The position numbers were made by a program, and so were the translations under genes. From assembly GCA_012744395.1 (NCBI GenBank), contig JAAYCB010000185.1:1-36028 (forward strand): a DNA stretch of 36,028 nt. Direction: 5' to 3'. The notes under the pieces were generated by a model. The model did no database searches and was not told where the DNA came from. It was given only the letters and a program-made list of their open reading frames with translations. Shown one piece after another: positions 29,850-36,028 of the stretch (within the stretch, counting starts at the first letter, position 1; each line of letters opens with the position of its first letter). This DNA is from Pirellulaceae bacterium (GTDB lineage: Bacteria; Planctomycetota; Planctomycetia; Pirellulales; Thermoguttaceae).

Positions 29850-30294
29850 TTTGTCGCATACTGTCCAATTGGGGGATATGGATCGAGCGCCGACACAAAC
29901 CAGGGCTCTCTCGAAAAGACGAGCCCCAGCGATTTCTATATCCTGGGAGTCCTTTAATTATAATCTCTCCAGCCGGATCAGGACGCCCGCGGCGCGTGAT
30001 TTCCCCGGCTAGGTGGTACCGTGGGGGTGTTTGCGGCCGCCCGACGGGGAGTGTCTGTGCCGTGAAGCGGCAGCCCGGGGTGACAAGGCCGAAGTAGAGG
30101 GTTCCCAAGCTGGAGCTGGGGAACCAGGAACACGGCGGGCGAACCAGGAGCAAGAGATCGCCCCCCCACAATGACTGGCGGTTGACCACCTTTGGACAGT
30201 TGTGATAGCTTGACCGATCCTCTCCGGTTGGAGCGGGGAAACGAGGCGCATGGGGTGGCATGAACGAGACCTGACCAGTTGAAAGGTGGCAAGC
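29850..30294. other. Divergent intergenic region (445 bp)
   Basis: No gene is seen. It contains an AT-rich ATTATAAT at 29957-29964, which could serve the minus-strand 1225-residue protein gene although no -35 fits, a palindromic repeat (30101-30128), and TTGACC at 30182-30187 with a poor -10 (TAGCTT, 30206-30211) before the dehydrogenase gene. Confidence 0.5.
30101..30128 (+). repeat. Dispersed palindromic repeat (CCAAGCTGGAGCTTGG core), copy 4
   Basis: GTTCCCAAGCTGGAGCTGGG followed by GAACCAGG; one T to G change from the consensus in the right arm. It lies between the 1225-residue protein and the dehydrogenase gene. Confidence 0.8.
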
Positions 30295-31392
30295 ATGGCT
30301 CACGAGGTGACGTTGATCACGGGCGACGGCGTCGGGCCTGAATTGGCGCAAGCGGCGAGAAGATGCGTTGATGCAACCGGCGTGGCTATCGACTGGGATG
30401 TGCAGGAGGCCGGAGTCGACGTGATGGCGCGAACGGGCACCCCGCTGCCCGACGCGGTCCTGGAGAGCATCCGCCGCACGCGCTGTGCCCTGAAGGCCCC
30501 GATCACTACGCCCGTAGGGACGGGATTCCGCAGCATCAACGTCCACCTCCGCCAGGAGTTGGGACTATTTGCCTGCATCCGCCCCTGCAAGTACTACGCG
30601 GGTGTGCGGACTTTCTTCCGTTCCGTGCCGGTCGACCTGGTGATCGTCCGCGAAAATACCGAGGACCTGTATGCCGGAATCGAGTTCGAGCAGGGCAAGC
30701 CGGAGACCGCGGCCCTTGTCCGGCAGATCAACAGCCTGTCGGCCGACCGCAAGATCAGGACCGGTCCGGACGAGACGGGCATCTCCATCAAGCCGATCAG
30801 CATCTCGGGCACCGAGCAGATTGTCCGCTGCGCATTTGAGTACGCCAGGGAAAATGGACGCAAAAAGGTCACGACGGTCCACAAGGCCAACATCATGAAA
30901 TATACCGACGGGCTTTATTTGAAGCATTCGCGGTTAGTGGCCGAGCAGTTCCCCGACATCGAGTTCGAGGACCGGATCGTCGACAACATGTGCATGCAGC
31001 TCGCCCAGAAGCCCGAACTCTATGACGTGATCGTCCTGCCAAACCTTTACGGCGACATCCTCAGCGACCTGGCGGCCGCGCTGGTCGGCGGCCTGGGCGT
31101 GGCGCCGGGCATGAATGTCGGTCCCAACGGCGCGGTGTTCGAGGCGACGCATGGCTCGGCGCCCAAGTACAAGGGTCAGAACAAGGTGAACCCGACCGCC
31201 CTGATCCTCTCGGCAATGCTCATGCTCCGTTACCTGAAAGAGGGAGAGGCTGCCGACCGGCTCGAACAGGCGGTGGCGGCCGTGATCGCCGAGGGGAAAG
31301 ACGTGACCTACGACATGAAGCCCGACCGCGACGACCCCACCGCCGTGGGGACCCAGGAGATGGCCGAGGCGATCTGCCGCAAAATGGGTTGA
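30295..31392 (+). CDS. icd: Isocitrate/isopropylmalate dehydrogenase family enzyme, probably isocitrate dehydrogenase
   Basis: 365 residues. The enzyme oxidatively decarboxylates isocitrate to 2-oxoglutarate in the TCA cycle. Substrate residues: Ser80 and Asn82 with Arg86 in [18 protein letters not shown], Arg96, Arg119 in [14 protein letters not shown], and Lys197 in TVHKANIMK; metal-binding aspartates lie in [12 protein letters not shown] (Asp254, Asp258). The ENTED form and the Ser-x-Asn-x-x-x-Arg block point to isocitrate and not isopropylmalate. The length is that of the short NAD-type subgroup, yet [15 protein letters not shown] (286-300) has the Lys-Tyr pair of NADP enzymes where NAD enzymes have Asp-Ile. 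ATG 30295 has AAAGGTGG upstream; a GTG at 30286 is less likely. Confidence 0.9.
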   Translation: MAHEVTLITGDGVGPELAQAARRCVDATGVAIDWDVQEAGVDVMARTGTPLPDAVLESIRRTRCALKAPITTPVGTGFRSINVHLRQELGLFACIRPCKYYAGVRTFFRSVPVDLVIVRENTEDLYAGIEFEQGKPETAALVRQINSLSADRKIRTGPDETGISIKPISISGTEQIVRCAFEYARENGRKKVTTVHKANIMKYTDGLYLKHSRLVAEQFPDIEFEDRIVDNMCMQLAQKPELYDVIVLPNLYGDILSDLAAALVGGLGVAPGMNVGPNGAVFEATHGSAPKYKGQNKVNPTALILSAMLMLRYLKEGEAADRLEQAVAAVIAEGKDVTYDMKPDRDDPTAVGTQEMAEAICRKMG

Positions 31393-31743
31393 CCACGGGA
31401 CGGTCAAGCCCGGCTCTTCTCCAGGCGATCTGCCGTACAGGGCCCGGGGCGCCGCGGCGCCCCCGGGGAGGAATCGCTCCGCGCAGCTCTCTCGCCTCCT
31501 CCTCCCGCCCGCGAATCCTCCCGGATCATCGAGAAATGCCCAGCCCGGCGGCGGAGGATTGAAACCGCCGAGGCGACAGGCTATTCTGGAAACCACTGCT
31601 GAAGCTCTCGCATTTGTGGCATTTTCCTGCCACCGTAATTCACATCATCAATGCGAGGTGTTTTCATATAGGGGCTGCCTTGGGAGACTAGCGGATCGTT
31701 GCGGATCCATGGTAAGGGGCAGAGCATGGGAGGGAAAAGTGTG
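31393..31743. other. Intergenic region before the giant repeat protein (351 bp)
   Basis: It holds a strong GC hairpin (31446-31463) early on. The rest is AT-richer than the surroundings (31590-31680), which is where a promoter for the next gene would be expected, but no box pair is convincing. GGGAGGG (31728-31734) is the ribosome site of the next gene. Confidence 0.5.
31446..31463 (+). terminator. Perfect 18-bp GC palindrome, possible terminator or attenuator
   Basis: GGGGCGCCGCGGCGCCCC is its own reverse complement and lies 53 bases after the dehydrogenase stop. No U-tract follows, so an intrinsic terminator in the E. coli sense is not shown; a stable hairpin at the transcript end is still plausible. 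Confidence 0.35.
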
Positions 31744-34700
31744 ATGAGAGAGTATCGCGCGCTTGTCAGCGGATTCCTGCCGGTTCTGGGCCGCGGAAGA
31801 GAGTTGTGGAAATCATCCGAGCTGCAATCCGGGCGAAGCGTTCGCCTGCGCTCGATGCGGATCGAGCCGCTGGAACTGCGGACGCTGCTTTCCGCCGGAG
31901 GGCCGCTGCAATCCGGCGATGCTCTGCTCGCCGGCGGGGCGATTGCCGGGCCGATGCAGACCGCGGGGCAGCCTGGTGAACTGGAGTTGCCGGCGGCGGA
32001 CTACGCCGCCAATGCCCTGGCGGCGCCTCTGCAAACGGAAGAGTCGCGAGCAGTGGGGCGGCTATTCGCCGCCTGTGTTGGCCGGGGCATCATGGAGATC
32101 GACCCGGTCTCCGGCGCGGTGCTGAATGTCTTCGCCGCTCCGAAACCCCAGGGGGTCGGTGACGGTCTGGCATTCGATGGCAAGAGTCTCTGGTACCTGG
32201 CCGGTTCGTTCGACCAGAACACGCTGTACCAGATGAATCCCAACAACGGGGCGGTGATCCGAGCGTTCCCCTTGCCGGACAATGCGTTTCGCGACGGCCT
32301 GACGGCCCTCAACGGCCTGGTTTACATCAGCCACTGGTCCGCCGTGGAACAGGATATCGTCGCCTTCGATCCCGACACGGGGAAGATTGTTCAGACGCTG
32401 GACATCAATGGATTGAATCCCGAGGTCTTCTTCAGCGGCGGCCTGGGGAGCCTCAGCGGACCGGACGCTCTGTTTGTCACCGGGGCGACTACCGACCTGG
32501 TCTACGAGATCGACCCGGCCACGGGCCACTTGGTCGGCTCGTTTACGCAGACGGACGCTTCCGGAGACCTCGGCGTCGCCGGCTGGGGGGGCGAGATCTA
32601 CGTCGGCCGGAACGCATCGAACGTGATCATCGTCTACGACCGCGGCGGCCGCGAACTCCGCCGGATTTCCGTCTCCGGCGCAGGGGGCATTCAAGCGCTC
32701 GGCGGCGGGATCGTCGAGCCGGGCGTCGAAGTCCACCCCCGGTTCGGATTGACGACCAGCGAGGCGGGCGGGACGGCCTCCTTTACCGTCGCTCTCCGCA
32801 CGCAGCCCGCGGACAATGTGACGATCCCGCTTGTCTCCAGCGATACGACCGAAGGCGTTGTCTCGCCGACGAGCCTGACCTTCACTGCCGAGAATTGGGC
32901 CGTGCCTCAGACCGTAACCGTCACCGGAGTCGACGATTCCGGCGATGATGGCAGCCTCGCCTACCGTGTGCTCACCGCGCCGGCCGTCAGCGCCGACCCG
33001 AGATACGACGGCTTGGACGGCCCCGATGTCTTCCTGACCAACCTCGATGACGAGGTCTCGGGCAGCGTTGGGCGGCTGTTTGCCTCGTCCGTGGGCGATG
33101 GCATCCTTGAAATCGACCCGGCATCCGGGGCGATTCTCAACCAGCTGGCCGCGCCCGAAACTCTCGGGGTCAACGACGGGCTGGCCTTCGACGGCGTCAG
33201 CCTCTGGTTCCTCGCCGGCTCCTTTGCCCCCAACACGCTCTACCAGTTGGATCCCGACAGCGGCGCGGTAATCAACAGTTACCCCTTGCCGAAGAACGGC
33301 TTTCGCAATGGGCTTACCGCGCTCAACGGGCGAATCTACATCACGCAGGGCGGCGTCGTCGAAAACGACATCATCGCCTTCGACCCCGCGACCGGAACCG
33401 TTGTCCAAACGCTGGATGTCGACGGGCTGAACCCCGGCGTGGCCCTCGTCGGAGGCCTTGGCAGCTTGACGGACCCCGACGTGCTTCTGGCGACGGGGGC
33501 ACTCGACGACCTGATCTACAAGATCGATCCTTTTACCGGCCTGGTCCTCGGTTCCTTCACGCAGAATCAAGGCGGCGTCGACGATGGCCTGGCCGGCTGG
33601 GGGGGAGAAATCTACATCGGCAGGCACATCGGCAACGAAGTCTTCGTCTACGACCGATCGGGCGCCGAGGTCCGCAGCATCACAATCCCCGGGATCGGCG
33701 GCATGCAGTCTCTCGGGGGCGGGGCGCTCCGCTCCGGCATCACGGTCAGCCCCACCTCGCAGTTGAGGACCAGCGAGGCCGGAGGCACGGCGACCTTCAC
33801 CATCGTGCTGGAATCCGCCCCCTCGGACAACGTGACGATTCCGGTCTCTTCGAGCAATCCCGACGAAGGCGTCGCCTCGCCCTCCAGCCTCACGTTCACG
33901 CCAGCCGACTGGCGCACGCCGCAGACGGTGACCGTCACCGGAGTCGACGACGACGTGGACGACGGCGATGTCCCGTACACCATTATCCTGGGCGAAGCGA
34001 TCACCGCCGACCCGACGTATGCGGGTTTCGATCCGGCGGACGTCTCGGTGACCAACGCCAACGACGACACGGCGGGCATCGCGGTCGTGCCGATGTCGCC
34101 GCTGGTGACCACCGAGGCCGGCGGCGCCGCCCGGTTCGCCGTCGTGCTCGCCAGCCGCCCGGCGGCCAGCGTCACGATCGCTTTGGCTTCCAGCGACAGC
34201 GGCGAAGGGATCGTCTCGCCCGGCAGCCTGGTGTTCACGACGGACAACTGGAGCACGCCGCAGACGGTGACCGTTACCGGAGTCGACGACTTGATCGATG
34301 ACGGCGATGCGGCCTACACGATCGCCGTCGGTCCGCCGACCACGAGCGACGCGCAGTACGCGGCGGTCCGCCATCCCGGCGTCGCCGTTACGAACATCGA
34401 CGACGACACGGCCGGGATCAGCGTCGCGCCGACCGCCGGCCTCGTGACCACCGAGGCCGGCGGCACCGCCGAGTTCACCATCGTGCTCGACAGCCAGCCG
34501 ACCGACAATGTGACCGTGGCGGTCTCTTCCAGCAATCTCAACGAAGGCACGGTCTCGCCCGGCAGCGTCACCTTCAGCACTGCCAACTGGTACGTCCCCC
34601 AGACGGTCACGGTCACCGGCGCGGACGATCTGGTGGACGACGGCGATGCGGTCTACACGATTCTTGTCCGCCCGGCGGTCACGGGCGATCCGAAGTACGC

Positions 34701-36028
34701 AGCACTCAACCCGGCCGGCGTCACGGTAACGAACGTCGATAACGATACGGCCGACATCGTGGCCGTTCCGCTCTTCGGACTATCGACCACGGAAGCCGGC
34801 GGCAGGGCCCAGTTCACCGTCGTCCTGGCCAGTGCGCCGACCTCCGACGTGGCCGTCGCGGTCTCTTCGACGAATCCGGCCGAAGGAGTCGCCTCTGTAT
34901 CCAGCCTGAGATTCACCACGGCCAATTGGAGCACGCCGCAAACGGTGACGGTCACGGGCGTCAACGATTTCGTCGACGATGGCGACGTTCCCTACACGAT
35001 CATGGTCGGCCCGGTGACCTCGAGCGACACGAAGTACGCGGCAATCGGCACGAAGGAAATCTGGGCAACGAATCTCGACGACGACACGGCCGGGATCAAG
35101 ATCATGCCCACCTCCGGGCTGGTGACGACCGAGGCCGGCGGCGCCGCCACGTTCAGCGTCGTGCTCAATAGCCAGCCGAAGGACAACGTGTCCATCGCCG
35201 TCTCGTCCAGCGACCTGACGGAGTGCGCGGTATCGCCGGCGGCGCTCTCGTTCACTCCAGCCAACTGGCGCATACCGAAGCAGGTGACCGTGACGGGCGT
35301 CGACGATTCTGTCGTCGACGGCGATAGAAGCTGCACGATCCTGTTGAGCCCGGCCGCTTCCGCTGATCCGCAATACGCCGGGATGCAGCCGGTCGGCGTC
35401 TCCGTCAGGAATCTCGACAACGATGCGGTCGGCATCCGCGTCAGCCCGGATTCCGGCCTGGCGACGAGCGAGGCCGGCGGCGCCGCCACGTTCACCGTCG
35501 TGCTCACCAGCCGGCCGGAAGCCGACGTCTCCCTTGCCATCACCTCGAACGACCCCGGCGAGGGAACCGTCTCGCCAGCAGCTCTGACCTTCGCGCCGAG
35601 CAACTGGAACGTAGCGCAGACGGTCACCGTAACCGGCGTGGACGACCCGGTCGACGATGGCGATGTGACCTACACGATCCGCATCGAAGCCGCGGCCAGC
35701 GCCGACCCCGACTACGCCGCGCTCGTTGCGGTGGACGTCGCCGTCGTCAATGCCGACGACGACGCGGCCGGAATCACGGTCAGCCCGATCTCCGGCCTGG
35801 TGACGACCGAGGGGGGCGGCACGGCGGCGTTCACCGTCGTCCTCGACACGCCGCCGGCGGCCGACGTGACGATCCGCCTCGCGTCGAGCGACCTGGGCGA
35901 AGGGACGGTCTCGCCGGCCGGCCTGACGTTCACCGCGGCCAACTGGAACCTGCCGCAGACGGTCACCGTGACCGGCGTGGACGACCTGGTGGACGACGGC
36001 GATGTGGGCTACACGATCCACGTCGGGC
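31744..36028 (+). CDS. Giant surface protein with LEPR-XLL N-terminus and Calx-beta-like repeats (partial, runs off right edge)
   Basis: 1428 residues are visible with no stop. The ATG at 31744 follows GGGAGGG by 9 bases (GTG 31741 is also possible). The N-terminal RIEPLELRTLLSA (39-51) matches the LEPR-XLL signature of planctomycete exported giant proteins. Module A (104-328) has repeated short strands (GIMEIDPVSGAVLNVF, LWYLAGSF, NTLYQMNPNNGAV, YISHWSAVEQDIVAFDPDTG) suggesting a beta-propeller-like fold. Repeat R1 (329-441) follows, then A' (442-666) and R2 to R8 (from 667, 113 residues each, R8 cut). Each R carries TEAGG.A.FTVVL, SSS..EG.VSP..LTF, NW..PQTVTVTGVDD and DDGD..YTI. The acidic DD clusters suggest calcium binding. 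Adhesion or cell-surface function is inference. Confidence 0.88.
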   Translation, partial: MREYRALVSGFLPVLGRGRELWKSSELQSGRSVRLRSMRIEPLELRTLLSAGGPLQSGDALLAGGAIAGPMQTAGQPGELELPAADYAANALAAPLQTEESRAVGRLFAACVGRGIMEIDPVSGAVLNVFAAPKPQGVGDGLAFDGKSLWYLAGSFDQNTLYQMNPNNGAVIRAFPLPDNAFRDGLTALNGLVYISHWSAVEQDIVAFDPDTGKIVQTLDINGLNPEVFFSGGLGSLSGPDALFVTGATTDLVYEIDPATGHLVGSFTQTDASGDLGVAGWGGEIYVGRNASNVIIVYDRGGRELRRISVSGAGGIQALGGGIVEPGVEVHPRFGLTTSEAGGTASFTVALRTQPADNVTIPLVSSDTTEGVVSPTSLTFTAENWAVPQTVTVTGVDDSGDDGSLAYRVLTAPAVSADPRYDGLDGPDVFLTNLDDEVSGSVGRLFASSVGDGILEIDPASGAILNQLAAPETLGVNDGLAFDGVSLWFLAGSFAPNTLYQLDPDSGAVINSYPLPKNGFRNGLTALNGRIYITQGGVVENDIIAFDPATGTVVQTLDVDGLNPGVALVGGLGSLTDPDVLLATGALDDLIYKIDPFTGLVLGSFTQNQGGVDDGLAGWGGEIYIGRHIGNEVFVYDRSGAEVRSITIPGIGGMQSLGGGALRSGITVSPTSQLRTSEAGGTATFTIVLESAPSDNVTIPVSSSNPDEGVASPSSLTFTPADWRTPQTVTVTGVDDDVDDGDVPYTIILGEAITADPTYAGFDPADVSVTNANDDTAGIAVVPMSPLVTTEAGGAARFAVVLASRPAASVTIALASSDSGEGIVSPGSLVFTTDNWSTPQTVTVTGVDDLIDDGDAAYTIAVGPPTTSDAQYAAVRHPGVAVTNIDDDTAGISVAPTAGLVTTEAGGTAEFTIVLDSQPTDNVTVAVSSSNLNEGTVSPGSVTFSTANWYVPQTVTVTGADDLVDDGDAVYTILVRPAVTGDPKYAALNPAGVTVTNVDNDTADIVAVPLFGLSTTEAGGRAQFTVVLASAPTSDVAVAVSSTNPAEGVASVSSLRFTTANWSTPQTVTVTGVNDFVDDGDVPYTIMVGPVTSSDTKYAAIGTKEIWATNLDDDTAGIKIMPTSGLVTTEAGGAATFSVVLNSQPKDNVSIAVSSSDLTECAVSPAALSFTPANWRIPKQVTVTGVDDSVVDGDRSCTILLSPAASADPQYAGMQPVGVSVRNLDNDAVGIRVSPDSGLATSEAGGAATFTVVLTSRPEADVSLAITSNDPGEGTVSPAALTFAPSNWNVAQTVTVTGVDDPVDDGDVTYTIRIEAAASADPDYAALVAVDVAVVNADDDAAGITVSPISGLVTTEGGGTAAFTVVLDTPPAADVTIRLASSDLGEGTVSPAGLTFTAANWNLPQTVTVTGVDDLVDDGDVGYTIHVG
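32053..34080 (+). repeat. 1014-bp tandem duplication within the giant surface gene
   Basis: The unit 32053-33066 (module A plus repeat R1) is followed directly by 33067-34080 (A' plus R2). Landmark codons at the start (GTG/GTT of VGRLFA), in VTVTGVDD (32914 and 33928) and in the closing TN-DD (33037 and 34051) are all exactly 1014 bases apart, so the copies differ by substitution with no net length change. The proteins are clearly homologous, for example GLAFDGKSLWYLAGSF against GLAFDGVSLWFLAGSF. Confidence 0.9.
33742..36028 (+). repeat. 339-bp periodic repeat array (113-residue modules R2-R8)
   Basis: The codon beginning VTVTGVDD occurs at 33928, 34267, 34606, 34945, 35284, 35623 and 35962, each exactly 339 bases after the last. 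Every unit has the same order of strands and an Asp-rich DDxxDDGD loop. The sixth unit departs most (TECAVSP and DGDRSCTI introduce two cysteines). The array continues beyond the window. Confidence 0.92.

Noticed and set aside
31559-31575. GATTGAAAC-like string suggesting a CRISPR repeat end
   Set aside because: A single occurrence with no repeat-spacer periodicity.
32062-34374. 770-residue and 413-residue minus-strand frames opposite the giant repeat protein
   Set aside because: They mirror the 339-bp repeats of the plus-strand gene. The plus frame carries the LEPR-XLL signature, a good ribosome site and the recognisable modules.

Overview
The window is GC-rich bacterial chromosomal DNA, most likely from a planctomycete (Pirellulales-like). 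Pointers are a giant extracellular repeat protein whose N-terminus carries the planctomycete-type LEPR-XLL signature, a 1229-residue SecA with large insertions, a very long Gly/Pro/Gln-rich membrane protein with a conserved C-terminus, an ABC permease fused to a GldG-like protein followed by a DUF4340 protein, and several dispersed palindromic or foldback repeats confined to the gaps between genes. The genus assignment is inference; no rRNA or tRNA gene was seen.

Layout. 1-70: first codons of a minus-strand gene running off the left edge (probable sugar phosphate isomerase/epimerase). 338-1432: SppA peptidase. 1541-2806 (-): peptidase T. 2997-3818: PolB-like 3'-5' exonuclease, converging on rnhA (3883-4329, -). 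4525-6306 (-): membrane histidine kinase with a probable c-heme sensor domain. 6515-8797 (-): PriA, divergent from nadD (9039-9650, +). 9677-9880: a 204-bp foldback element. 10110-10904: a secreted hypothetical protein interrupted by two compensating frameshifts. 11153-12127: MoxR ATPase without its usual partners. 12150-12320 (-): a 56-residue membrane protein. 12451-16140 (-): SecA. 16829-18226: UDPGP-family nucleotidyltransferase.

18421-23952 (-) is a three-gene operon: Gld-type ABC ATPase, GldF-GldG fusion and DUF4340 protein, read in that order. Then come nadB (24389-26080, -), a 1225-residue membrane protein (26172-29849, -), an isocitrate/isopropylmalate dehydrogenase family enzyme with NADP-type cofactor residues (30295-31392, +), and a giant repeat protein (31744 to beyond the right edge).

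Most of the window is housekeeping: protein export and membrane proteolysis (SecA, SppA), replication restart and RNA/DNA processing (PriA, RNase HI, exonuclease), NAD synthesis (NadB and NadD, not linked as an operon) and the TCA cycle. The less ordinary parts are the export/ABC operon, the heme-type sensor kinase, the two giant surface or envelope proteins, and the repeat families. In the giant right-edge protein eight copies of a 113-residue beta module are visible, seven of them in an exact 339-bp register, and a 338-codon (1014-bp) unit is duplicated at its start. No phage, transposase, CRISPR array or classical defence system was seen.
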